Source: Marivirga atlantica
Lineage (GTDB): Bacteria > Bacteroidota > Bacteroidia > Cytophagales > Cyclobacteriaceae
DNA length: 64,000 nt
Reading direction: 5' to 3'
Assembly: GCF_016734805.1 (NCBI RefSeq)
Contig: NZ_JAERQG010000003.1
Span: 124,001-188,000 of the forward strand
This document shows positions 15,143-23,902 of this stretch, one piece after another. The notes beneath the pieces are model-generated. The model ran no database searches. It was given only the letters and a program-made list of their open reading frames with translations, and was not told the origin of the DNA. Both the position numbers and the translations under genes were made by a program. Within the stretch, counting starts at the first letter, position 1. Every line of letters starts with the position of its first letter.

Positions 15143-17554
15143 ATGGAGCAAATTAACAACATAGCAGAAAAAACTACACACTGTAAACACTGTGGTGAAT
15201 TATGCACCGATATTGTTTACGATCACGAACAGCAATCCTTTTGTTGTTTGGGTTGTAAAACAGTGTACCAATTGCTTAATGAGCATGAGTTAGCTTGTTT
15301 TTATGATTTAGATAATAAGCCTGGTATCAGCCAGAAGAGTAAATTAAAACAGAATTTTGGCTTTTTAGAAGATCAGGAATTTGCCAACAGCTTACTTGAC
15401 TTTCAGAATGACAAAATTGCTAAGGTAACCTTTTCAATACCTGCCATACATTGTGCAGCCTGCATCTGGCTTCTGGAAAAGCTTTATAAATTCAATCCGC
15501 ACATAGAGCGCAGTCGGGTTAATTTTAATAGAAAAACAGTAAGCATCACTTATCTTAAAAACGAGCTCTCTTTAAAAGAATTAGTGGCTATACTGGATAA
15601 AATAGGGTATACACCAGAAATAGCAATTGATAATAAAACCAACCAAAAAAGTCCTTATAGAAAAATATGGATGCAGATAGGTATCGCTGGATTTGCCTTT
15701 GGTAATGCTATGCTATTTAGCCTTCCTGAATACTTCGGTATGAGCATTTTTGACGGTAGCATGGTAGCCCACTTTTTACCTGTACTTAATGCCATCTTAG
15801 CGATTCCGGTATTGCTATTCAGTGCACAGGATTACCTGAAATCGGCATGGAATGCTACGGTTACAAAAAAAATCAATATGGATGTTCCTATCAGTCTGGG
15901 CATCCTCACCTTATTCATTTACAGCTACTACCTCATTTTCTTTGAGCAGCAACTAGGTTATATTGATTCATTTACGGGGCTGATCTTCTTTTTGCTTTTA
16001 GGTAAATATTACCAGCAAAAAACTTTCGACCACCTCAAATTTGATAGAGATGTAAAATCTTTTTTCCCCTTAAGTGTAAGCAAACTCGAAGGCAATAAAG
16101 AACAAAATGTATTGCTTAAGCATATTTTACCCGATGACATTCTTAGAATAAGAAATGAGGAAATTATTCCAGCCGACTGCCTGCTACTTTCTGATGCTGC
16201 TTCTATTGACTACAGCTTTGTAACAGGTGAATCTATTTTAGAAGAAAAACAGAAAGAAGAACTGCTTTATGCAGGTGGCCGACTCAAGGGATCTTCCATT
16301 TTGGTTCAGGTAAAGAAAAGACCGTCTCAAAGTCATTTAGCCCAGCTATGGGACGATGAAAAAATGGGACAAAGCCATAGCCATATGCAGAGTATAGCCG
16401 ATGGAATCAGTACCTACTTTACCTTCATTATATTAGCTGTTGCCCTAATTGCCGGGCTTTACTGGATAATGAATGGACAGTATGCTACAGCTGTAAAAGT
16501 TTTCAGTACTGTCTTAATTGTGGCTTGCCCCTGCGCACTCGCATTGGCCACTCCGGTAACTTTGGGTAATGCTATGAGGGCATTAGGTAAGTTTGGGTTC
16601 TTTACTAAGAATACCCAAACCATAGAAAATCTGGCTCACATTGATACCATCATTTTCGACAAAACAGGCACACTTACTTACCCTGATAAAGCATTAGTAA
16701 ATTTTGTAGGTGAATTACCCGACCATAAACAGCTGGCAGCAGTGAGCACGCTACTGAATCAATCTCGTCACCCTTTGAGCCAGCTCATTTTCAACTGGCT
16801 ACCTTACTATCCAACTCAGGAGATTACTCATTTTAAGGAAACTGGCGGACAGGGTATTTCAGCCATTTGTGAAGGCCGCCTTATTAAGTTGGGGAAAAAC
16901 ACATTCGTTGGTGCTCAAGATGACACTGGCAATAATGGAGCTGTAGTTTATCTAAGTATTGATGAAGAAATATTTGGTTACTTCAAAGTTAAACATGTTT
17001 TCAGACAAGGTATATCCGGCCTGTTTCAAGAGTTAAATCACCAGTATGAAACACACCTCATATCCGGTGATAATGCCAATGATATGGCAGAGGTGAGTCA
17101 ATGGATAAACAACCAGAATATACAGTTTCAGCAGCTTCCGGGAAGAAAACAGCATTATGTAAAGGCACTCACTGAAGATAGAAAGAAGGTGTTAATGGTA
17201 GGTGATGGTCTGAACGACTCAGGAGCTTTGAAAGCAAGCCATGTAGGCCTGGCAGTTACTGAATCATCAAGTCAGTTTAGCCCGGCAAGTGATGCCATTA
17301 CACTCGGTAATGGCTTACTTCAACTGCCTAAGGTGCTTGGGTTAGCAAAACACAGCATAAAGGTTATTAAAGTCGCCTTTATAGTCTCCTTCCTATACAA
17401 CATTATTGGTATTTCTATGGCTGTACAAGGCTTACTATCTCCTGTTTTCGCAGCTATTTTAATGCCTATAAGTTCAGTTTCTGTAGTGCTCATTGGCCTT
17501 ACAGGAATAAGTATTGGTCAGAAAAAAATGAATTATAAAAAGCAGAAATCATGA
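15143..17554 (+). CDS. ccoI: Copper-transporting P-type ATPase CcoI/FixI
   Basis: 803 residues. A Cys-rich N-terminal domain (CKHCGELC, then CCLGC) typical of CcoI precedes an HMA metal-binding domain with CAAC (about 105-108). Then membrane helices, the TGES loop (VTGESILEEK, about 358), the CPC copper channel motif (ACPCALALATP, about 461), the phosphorylation site DKTGTLT (about 507) and the hinge GDGLNDSGAL (about 688). It loads copper for the CuB centre of the cbb3 oxidase. The stop overlaps the ccoS start by 4 bases. Nearest upstream promoter carries an FNR-like site. Confidence 0.95.
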   Translation: MEQINNIAEKTTHCKHCGELCTDIVYDHEQQSFCCLGCKTVYQLLNEHELACFYDLDNKPGISQKSKLKQNFGFLEDQEFANSLLDFQNDKIAKVTFSIPAIHCAACIWLLEKLYKFNPHIERSRVNFNRKTVSITYLKNELSLKELVAILDKIGYTPEIAIDNKTNQKSPYRKIWMQIGIAGFAFGNAMLFSLPEYFGMSIFDGSMVAHFLPVLNAILAIPVLLFSAQDYLKSAWNATVTKKINMDVPISLGILTLFIYSYYLIFFEQQLGYIDSFTGLIFFLLLGKYYQQKTFDHLKFDRDVKSFFPLSVSKLEGNKEQNVLLKHILPDDILRIRNEEIIPADCLLLSDAASIDYSFVTGESILEEKQKEELLYAGGRLKGSSILVQVKKRPSQSHLAQLWDDEKMGQSHSHMQSIADGISTYFTFIILAVALIAGLYWIMNGQYATAVKVFSTVLIVACPCALALATPVTLGNAMRALGKFGFFTKNTQTIENLAHIDTIIFDKTGTLTYPDKALVNFVGELPDHKQLAAVSTLLNQSRHPLSQLIFNWLPYYPTQEITHFKETGGQGISAICEGRLIKLGKNTFVGAQDDTGNNGAVVYLSIDEEIFGYFKVKHVFRQGISGLFQELNHQYETHLISGDNANDMAEVSQWINNQNIQFQQLPGRKQHYVKALTEDRKKVLMVGDGLNDSGALKASHVGLAVTESSSQFSPASDAITLGNGLLQLPKVLGLAKHSIKVIKVAFIVSFLYNIIGISMAVQGLLSPVFAAILMPISSVSVVLIGLTGISIGQKKMNYKKQKS

Positions 17555-17748
17555 ATATACTCATCATCCTCATAGTAATAAGCTTGTTAGTGGCAAGTGG
17601 ATTTGCTGTAGCCTTTATCTGGGCAGTAAAAAGTGGTCAATTTGATGACGCCTTTACACCATCTGTCCGCATTTTGTGGGAAGATGGTAGCAAGTCGAAA
17701 TCAATAAAATCTCAAAATAAAAGTGAATTAAACAATCCTAAATCATAA
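17551..17748 (+). CDS. ccoS: cbb3 oxidase assembly protein CcoS
   Basis: 65 residues with one N-terminal membrane helix and the family pattern AVKSGQFDDAF followed by a short polar tail. CcoS is needed to insert haem and copper cofactors in cbb3 oxidases. It overlaps ccoI by 4 bases and ends 4 bases before ccoN, as is common in these loci. Confidence 0.92.
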   Translation: MNILIILIVISLLVASGFAVAFIWAVKSGQFDDAFTPSVRILWEDGSKSKSIKSQNKSELNNPKS

Positions 17749-17752
17749 ACAA

Positions 17753-19912
17753 ATGGCAATAGAACAATTTCAGTACGATAACAAAATTGTCAAGTACTTT
17801 ACCATAGCAACAGTTGTTTGGGGGGTAATTGGCATGACGGTCGGCCTTCTGGTGGCTATCCAATTATTTCTGCCGGAAGCTAACTTCGGACTTTCCTTCA
17901 CCACTTTTGGTAGGATAAGACCTTTACATACCAATGCGGTGATTTTTGCCTTCGTGGGGAATGCAATTTTTGCCGGAGTTTATTATTCTATGCAGCGTCT
18001 GTTGAAAACACGAATGTTCAGCGATGCCCTGTCGTGGATCAACTTCTATGGTTGGCAGCTCATCATACTTTCAGCTGTATTAACCTTACCTTTTGGTATC
18101 ACCACTTCTAAGGAATACGCAGAGTTAGAATGGCCTATTGACATCGCCATTGCCTTGATTTGGGTGGTATTCGGTATTAACATGATTGGTACCATTATCC
18201 GCAGAAGAGAAAGACATATGTATGTGGCCATTTGGTTCTACATAGCTTCTTTCATTACAGTGGCTGTTTTGCACGTTGTAAACTCTTTTGAACTACCGGT
18301 TAGCTTCCTTAAGAGCTATTCAGCTTTTGCAGGTGTGCAAGATGCCCTGGTACAGTGGTGGTATGGACATAATGCCGTGGCATTCTTTTTAACTACTCCT
18401 TATTTGGGTCTGATGTATTACTTTTTACCAAAAGCAGCCAACAGACCTATTTATTCCTATAGGCTTTCCATTGTTCACTTCTGGGCATTGATATTCTTAT
18501 ACATCTGGGCAGGTCCGCACCACTTGTTATATACTTCCTTACCCGAATGGGCACAAGCTTTAGGTACCGCATTTTCTATCATGCTAATTGCTCCATCATG
18601 GGGTGGTATGGTAAATGGTTTACTCACCTTAAGAGGTGCCTGGGACAAGGTGCGTGAAGACCCTATCCTTAAATTCATGGTAGTGGCAGTTACTGCTTAT
18701 GGTATGGCTGTTTTTGAAGGCCCTATGCTTTCATTAAAGAATGTAAATGCTATTGCACACTACACCGACTGGATTGTAGCACACGTACACATTGGCGGTT
18801 TAGGCTGGAATGGTTTCCTAACCTTCGGTATCCTTTACTGGATGGTGCCAAAAATGTGGCAAACTAACTTATTCTCTAAAAAATTAGCCAATACACATTT
18901 CTGGCTTGGCACTATCGGTATCTTATTTTATGCCTTGCCAATGTATGTTTCTGCCATTACACAAGGCTTGATGTGGAAAGAGTTTACTGCAGATGGTATT
19001 CTTCAGTACCCTAACTTCTTAAGCACTACCCTTCAGATTATACCTATGTATATGCTTCGTGCATTAGGAGGTTTATTCTACCTCAGTGGTGTAATTGTGA
19101 TGGTTTACAACCTAATTAAAACTGCCAAAGCAGGAGATTTCTTAGCCAATGAGGCAGCGGAAGCACCAGCTTTAGAGAAAAAAGAAAGTGTGGCCAGCGA
19201 ATACTGGCACAGAGTATGGGAAAGAAAGCCGGTTTTCTTTACTGTACTTGTTACCATCGCCATTCTATTAGGTGGTCTCTTTGAATTGGTCCCTTCTTTC
19301 TTATTGAAAACAAAAGATGTGACCACCATCAGTTCTGTGAAGCCTTATTCTCCGCTTGAGCTGGAAGGTAGAGACATCTATATATCAGAAGGTTGTGTTG
19401 GTTGTCACTCTCAAATGATTCGTCCATTCAGGTCAGAAACAGAGCGTTACGGTGAATATTCAAAAGCCGGAGAATTTGTTTATGACCACCCCTTCCTATG
19501 GGGATCAAAAAGAACAGGGCCGGATTTACATCGTGTAGGCGGAAAATATCCAGACTCATGGCATTATAACCACATGTATGATCCAAGATCCATGTCGCCT
19601 GGTTCCACTATGCCTCGCTATACCTGGTTATTTGACACCAATTATAAGCTGGAAGGAATCCCTGCCAAGATTGAAGCTATGCAAACATTGGGAGTTCCTT
19701 ATCCGGAAGAGTATGCTGATCAGGCTATTGAAGATGCAAAAGAGCAAGCTTCAACAATAGTTGAGAGTCTTAAAAAGGATGGAATTGAAGTGATGCCTGA
19801 ACAAAAGATTGTAGCACTCATTGCCTACCTGCAAAGATTGGGAACAGATATTAAAGGTGAAGAGATAGTAGCTGATGAAACTGCTGGTAATTCCTCATCC
19901 GGAGGCATGTAA
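17753..19912 (+). CDS. ccoNO: cbb3 cytochrome oxidase fused subunits I and II (CcoN-CcoO)
   Basis: 719 residues. Residues 1 to about 480 are CcoN, with about 12 membrane helices and haem/CuB histidines in RPLHTNAV, WWYGHNAVAFF, AGPHHLLY and AHVHIGGLGWNG. From about 490 a new helix leads into CcoO with one haem c site, C548-V-G-C551-H552, and downstream SMSPGSTMPRY supplying the Met ligand region. In proteobacteria these are two proteins; the fused form is known in Bacteroidota. It reduces oxygen to water with high affinity and pumps protons. Confidence 0.96.
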   Translation: MAIEQFQYDNKIVKYFTIATVVWGVIGMTVGLLVAIQLFLPEANFGLSFTTFGRIRPLHTNAVIFAFVGNAIFAGVYYSMQRLLKTRMFSDALSWINFYGWQLIILSAVLTLPFGITTSKEYAELEWPIDIAIALIWVVFGINMIGTIIRRRERHMYVAIWFYIASFITVAVLHVVNSFELPVSFLKSYSAFAGVQDALVQWWYGHNAVAFFLTTPYLGLMYYFLPKAANRPIYSYRLSIVHFWALIFLYIWAGPHHLLYTSLPEWAQALGTAFSIMLIAPSWGGMVNGLLTLRGAWDKVREDPILKFMVVAVTAYGMAVFEGPMLSLKNVNAIAHYTDWIVAHVHIGGLGWNGFLTFGILYWMVPKMWQTNLFSKKLANTHFWLGTIGILFYALPMYVSAITQGLMWKEFTADGILQYPNFLSTTLQIIPMYMLRALGGLFYLSGVIVMVYNLIKTAKAGDFLANEAAEAPALEKKESVASEYWHRVWERKPVFFTVLVTIAILLGGLFELVPSFLLKTKDVTTISSVKPYSPLELEGRDIYISEGCVGCHSQMIRPFRSETERYGEYSKAGEFVYDHPFLWGSKRTGPDLHRVGGKYPDSWHYNHMYDPRSMSPGSTMPRYTWLFDTNYKLEGIPAKIEAMQTLGVPYPEEYADQAIEDAKEQASTIVESLKKDGIEVMPEQKIVALIAYLQRLGTDIKGEEIVADETAGNSSSGGM

Positions 19913-19942
19913 ATGAATTATTGACATTAAAAAATTAAAATC

Positions 19943-20134
19943 ATGTTTAAGCATTATTTCGAACAATTGGATAATTTTCAAATCTACCCAATCATTTCAT
20001 TAAGTGTATTTTTTGCCTTTTTCATTGGGCTCATTTGGTGGGTAGTAAGGGCAGATAAGCGCTATATAGCTGAAATGGAGCAAATGCCATTGAATAGTGA
20101 CGAACCTCAAAATCCAAAAAACAATAAATCATGA
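19943..20134 (+). CDS. ccoQ: CcoQ-like small cbb3 oxidase subunit
   Basis: 63 residues with one central membrane helix (IISLSVFFAFFIGLIWWVV) and a short polar tail, located between ccoNO and ccoP as CcoQ is. Its stop overlaps the ccoP start by 4 bases. Sequence alone is weak; the call rests mostly on size and position. Confidence 0.8.
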   Translation: MFKHYFEQLDNFQIYPIISLSVFFAFFIGLIWWVVRADKRYIAEMEQMPLNSDEPQNPKNNKS

Positions 20135-21108
20135 AAACTATAGCTAAACTATTCTTACTTATGCTATCTCTTGTTATTCCTTATGTAGGATTCGCACAAG
20201 AGGTAGCCAGTCAGGTGGATGTTGAGGTAGAACAGCAGGGCTGGTTTAAACAACTTCTATCTAACGAGCAAGGTCAGATTCTTCTACTTATAGGTGCTTT
20301 TCTAATATTACTAATATTTTTATTAATAATAATGGTAGTGCTTCTGGCCAGAACAGTTTCTATCATCACTTCTGAAGGTAAAGCCGAAAAGGTAAGCTGG
20401 ACAACCAAATTAAAGCAAAGATGGATCACTGGTAAGTTAAAACCTGTGGGACAGGATGGAGACATGTTACTTGACCACAACTATGATGGTATTCAGGAAA
20501 TGGATTACGGTATGCCCCCATGGTTAAGATATGTCTTCTTAGGTACATTCATATTTGCAGTTTTCTATGTACCTGCATTCCTGATTTTTAATATTATCCC
20601 TGATCAAAAAACAGAACTGGATAATCAGATTCAGCATGCTGCTTTATTGGCTGAAGCAAGAGCTAAGGCTGGTATGATGTCTATTACTGCTGAAACAGCT
20701 GAATTTAGTGAAGATGCAGGTATTATAGAAGCTGGAAATGCTATTTTTCAGCAAAACTGTGCCGTTTGCCACGCCAAAGATGGTGGCGGTGGTGTGGGCC
20801 CTAATCTTACTGATGAATATTGGCTACATGGTAATGATATCAAAGCTGTATTCAAAACAGTATCGGAAGGTGTTCCTTCTAAGGGTATGATTCCCTGGAA
20901 AGGTAAGCTCAACCCAAAAGACATTCAGGATGTATCCAATTACATTCTAAGTCTTGCTGGAACCACACCCGCTAATCCAAAAGAGCCACAAGGAGAACCT
21001 ATTAAAAGGGAACAAGCTGAAGAACGGATTGATGAGGCTGTTGAGAATCCAGATATGGAAACTCCAGGCCCAATTGAAGTAATAACAGATGAGGAAGTAA
21101 CTCAATAA
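20131..21108 (+). CDS. ccoP: cbb3 oxidase subunit III CcoP, mono-haem type
   Basis: 325 residues: an N-terminal signal-like helix ending GFAQ, a second helix (about 45-70), a cytosolic loop with DHNYDGIQEMDYGMPPW (typical CcoP/FixP N-terminal domain), a third helix (about 130-150) and a cytochrome c domain with C210-A-V-C-H214 and a Met ligand near SKGMIPWKG. Only one CxxCH is present, whereas proteobacterial CcoP has two. A Glu/Pro-rich tail of about 40 residues follows. It passes electrons to CcoNO. Confidence 0.93.
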   Translation: MKTIAKLFLLMLSLVIPYVGFAQEVASQVDVEVEQQGWFKQLLSNEQGQILLLIGAFLILLIFLLIIMVVLLARTVSIITSEGKAEKVSWTTKLKQRWITGKLKPVGQDGDMLLDHNYDGIQEMDYGMPPWLRYVFLGTFIFAVFYVPAFLIFNIIPDQKTELDNQIQHAALLAEARAKAGMMSITAETAEFSEDAGIIEAGNAIFQQNCAVCHAKDGGGGVGPNLTDEYWLHGNDIKAVFKTVSEGVPSKGMIPWKGKLNPKDIQDVSNYILSLAGTTPANPKEPQGEPIKREQAEERIDEAVENPDMETPGPIEVITDEEVTQ

Positions 21109-21112
21109 TAAA

Positions 21113-22516
21113 ATGGACTTAAGTCAGGAAAATTTCAGAGGTCAGTTAGCAACCGTTGGAGAGAAAGGGAAGCGTAACTGGATATACCCTAAAAAGCCTA
21201 AGGGTATATTTCATAACTATCGTAGAGTGGTGGCGTGGTTGCTGCTGGCCTTATTTTTCTCAGGTCCTTTTATAACTATTGGAGGGCATCCCCTACTGCT
21301 TTTCAATATTTTTGACAGAAAATTTGTGATATTAGGTAGTGTATTCTGGCCTCAGGATACACACCTTCTTATCTTCTTACTACTCATTTTCGTAGTATTT
21401 GTACTACTTTTCACAGTAGTTTTTGGAAGAGTTTGGTGTGGATGGGCTTGTCCGCAAACGGTATTCATGGAAATGGTATTTCGTAAAATAGAATACTGGA
21501 TTGAGGGAGATGCCAATCAGCAAAGAAAACTTAAAGCTGCACCATGGACTTTCAATAAAATATGGAAGAAGACGCTTAAGCAAGTGATATTCTTGCTCAT
21601 AGCCTTATGGGTTTCTCATACCTTTATGGCTTACCTGTTAGGCATAGAAGAAATGACGGCTGTTATCTCTTCTGGGCCTCAGGCTAATTGGAGTGGCTTT
21701 GTTGGTTTAATTGTATTTACAGGAATATTTTACTTTGTTTTTGCCTACTTCAGAGAACAGGCCTGTACATTGGTTTGTCCTTACGGAAGACTTCAAGGTG
21801 TTTTTCTCGATAGAAAATCCATAGTTGTAATATATGACTGGCTTAGAGGTGAACCTAGAGGAAAAATGCGTAAAAAAGAGCCTGTACCTGAAAAAGGAGA
21901 TTGCATAGATTGTAGTTTGTGCGTACAGGTTTGCCCAACAGGTATCGACATCAGAAATGGGACGCAGATGGAGTGTGTAAACTGCACTGCCTGCATTGAT
22001 GCCTGTGATGAAGTAATGACAAAAATTAATAAGCCTAAAGGCTTAATAAGGTTTGACTCAGTAGAAGGGGTAGAAAATAAAACCAAAAAGTTAATTAACG
22101 CCCGTGTGCTGGCCTATTCAGCTGTACTTGTGATCTTACTATGTTCTATGGGTTTCTTACTGCTTAGCAGAAGTCCTGTTGAAGCATCCTTAACCCGTAC
22201 GCCAGGCGCTATTTATCAAATGAAAGGTGATAGTCTGGTAAGCAATATGTATCAAATTGAGCTTATAAATAAAAGTTTCGACTCTCATTTAATTGCTATT
22301 GAACTAGAAGAAGAGCAGGCTCAGCTATTTATGCCCGCTGGTGAAATTGATTCACTCAACTCACAGGATAAAAAGACCATCTACTTCTTTATTGAAGTAC
22401 CTAAAAACATAGCCTATCAAATGAATGAAAAGGCTCATGTAAAAGTATTATTGGACAATACGGAAATGGAAGTAATCAAAACGAGCTTTCCTATTCCTCC
22501 ATCATTAAAAAAATAA
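21113..22516 (+). CDS. ccoG: cbb3 oxidase accessory ferredoxin CcoG/FixG
   Basis: 467 residues. Membrane helices with GRVWCGWACPQTVFMEMVF and EQACTLVCPYGRLQGVF, then two 4Fe-4S clusters (CIDCSLCVQVCPTGIDI and ECVNCTACIDACDEV), a last helix (about 330-348) and a periplasmic immunoglobulin-like C-terminal domain. This is the CcoG/RdxA/FixG arrangement; CcoG is implicated in copper reduction for cbb3 assembly. It begins 4 bases after ccoP and ends 5 bases before ccoH. Confidence 0.94.
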   Translation: MDLSQENFRGQLATVGEKGKRNWIYPKKPKGIFHNYRRVVAWLLLALFFSGPFITIGGHPLLLFNIFDRKFVILGSVFWPQDTHLLIFLLLIFVVFVLLFTVVFGRVWCGWACPQTVFMEMVFRKIEYWIEGDANQQRKLKAAPWTFNKIWKKTLKQVIFLLIALWVSHTFMAYLLGIEEMTAVISSGPQANWSGFVGLIVFTGIFYFVFAYFREQACTLVCPYGRLQGVFLDRKSIVVIYDWLRGEPRGKMRKKEPVPEKGDCIDCSLCVQVCPTGIDIRNGTQMECVNCTACIDACDEVMTKINKPKGLIRFDSVEGVENKTKKLINARVLAYSAVLVILLCSMGFLLLSRSPVEASLTRTPGAIYQMKGDSLVSNMYQIELINKSFDSHLIAIELEEEQAQLFMPAGEIDSLNSQDKKTIYFFIEVPKNIAYQMNEKAHVKVLLDNTEMEVIKTSFPIPPSLKK

Positions 22517-22521
22517 CAATC

Positions 22522-22944
22522 ATGAATTGGGGACAAAAAATCACGATAGGTTTCATCGGCTTCGTAGTATTTATCATTGGCATGGTTACCATTAGCATGC
22601 GTACAGATTTCTTTCTCGTAGAAGAAAACTACTACGAAGAAGAACTAGCATTTCAGGATAAAATAGAAAGCAGAACGAATGGAACAGGCTGGCAGAAAAA
22701 TGTAAGCATTGCCAATGAAGAAGAATTTATTGACATCAACTTTGAGGATGCCGAAAATGTACAATCAGGAAAGGTATATTTCTTTAGACCTTCAAACGCT
22801 GAGTTAGATTTTTCTTTCCCTTTGACTGAAAACTTAAAATTACCAAAAAAAGAAATTCTTCCTGGTAAGTGGATTGTCAATTTTGAGTGGCAGTATGAAG
22901 GGAAAAAATACGTGAAGGAAGAAACGATTTACGTGGGCTCATAA
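22522..22944 (+). CDS. ccoH: CcoH/FixH assembly protein
   Basis: 140 residues with one N-terminal helix (about 6-26), the FixH signature FFLVEENYYEEELAFQDKI soon after it, and an extracytoplasmic beta domain ending GKKYVKEETIYV. FixH family proteins stabilise cbb3 assembly. It sits directly between ccoG and the TauE-like gene, overlapping the latter by one base (stop and start share A). Confidence 0.92.
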   Translation: MNWGQKITIGFIGFVVFIIGMVTISMRTDFFLVEENYYEEELAFQDKIESRTNGTGWQKNVSIANEEEFIDINFEDAENVQSGKVYFFRPSNAELDFSFPLTENLKLPKKEILPGKWIVNFEWQYEGKKYVKEETIYVGS

Positions 22945-23660
22945 TGTTACTCGCATCATTACTCATAGGTTTAAGCGGAGGCATGCACTGTAGTTTAATG
23001 TGCGGTCCTCTTCAGACTGCGGTATTTCATCATCAAAAGATGAATTTATCCGTAGTGCTTTACCATGCAGGGAGAATTTTAACCTATGTTTTAATTGGCC
23101 TATTGTTTTACAGTTTGGGAGAAGGTATTTCATTCTTAGGATTACAGAAAGTTTTTATATATATCATCAGCGCCTATGTTATCTACTTTTATGTAATACC
23201 CAGCAAATGGAGAAAGCATCATTGGATAGAAAAAATAGAGTTGATGCCCTTCAGGTTTTTTGGTAAACATCTTAGAAAGTGGAAATATAAAAACACACCT
23301 GCTTTCCGCTTTTTCTCAGGTATGCTTAATGGATTATTGCCCTGTGGGCTGGTTTATATGGCTGCAGCGAATAGTTTATTGGCCAATAATCTCCTGCTCA
23401 ATATTTCAGCCATGGTGCTTTTTGGAATGGGTACTGTGCCTTGGTTAATTGGAAGCCAATGGCTATTGAAACTTCCTTTAAACTTCAAAAGCTTAAATAC
23501 GCAAAAACTGAAACCTTATTTAGCTGCTATTGTGGTGATTTTCCTGTTGGCAAGAACTGTAGAACTTCCTTTTCTACATCATCAGCATATGCAGGAAACT
23601 GAGACCAAAGTGATTACCAACTGTAATGGTGATAAAGAAATATTTCAATGGAATAAGTAG
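22944..23660 (+). CDS. TauE/SafE-like (UreH_2) membrane protein of the cbb3 locus
   Basis: 238 residues with about six membrane helices. It starts LLIGLSGGMHCSLMCGPLQT and has a second half GMLNGLLPCGLVYMAAANSLL, the two repeats of the UreH_2/SafE-type fold. His, Met and Cys in the helices would suit copper or haem-assembly work. Proteins of this kind close many Bacteroidota cbb3 loci. The transported substrate is not known. It ends 5 bases from a convergent small gene. Confidence 0.8.
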   Translation: MLLASLLIGLSGGMHCSLMCGPLQTAVFHHQKMNLSVVLYHAGRILTYVLIGLLFYSLGEGISFLGLQKVFIYIISAYVIYFYVIPSKWRKHHWIEKIELMPFRFFGKHLRKWKYKNTPAFRFFSGMLNGLLPCGLVYMAAANSLLANNLLLNISAMVLFGMGTVPWLIGSQWLLKLPLNFKSLNTQKLKPYLAAIVVIFLLARTVELPFLHHQHMQETETKVITNCNGDKEIFQWNK

Positions 23661-23665
23661 TGTTT

Positions 23666-23878
23666 CTATTTTATTTCGTAGAAATCCTCATCAAAAGTTT
23701 TTCCGCAATGCCTGCCATCCTTTAAAATGCGTATTACCATCCATACAGTAAATAATGGAAGTGCTCCAAAAAGGATAGAAATAAAAGGATAAGGAAAGTT
23801 TAGCGCTATACTTATCAAATACAGTAAAGCGATAAAAGAAGTGACTGAAATGGGCCAAATGAGCTTTTTCATACTCAT
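23666..23878 (-). CDS. Small two-helix membrane protein, unknown
   Basis: 70 residues with two predicted helices (WPISVTSFIALLYLISIALN and PFISILFGALPLFTVWMVIR) and a polar tail ending CGKTFDEDFYEIK. Not recognised. It lies 25 bases after hemN on the same strand order (hemN is read later), so it is more precisely upstream of the hemN stop and convergent with the cbb3 operon. Length and composition look like a real gene, though no family supports it. Confidence 0.55.
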   Translation of the reverse strand: MSMKKLIWPISVTSFIALLYLISIALNFPYPFISILFGALPLFTVWMVIRILKDGRHCGKTFDEDFYEIK

Positions 23879-23902
23879 TTAACCCAATTAATTCATGAAT
23901 GT

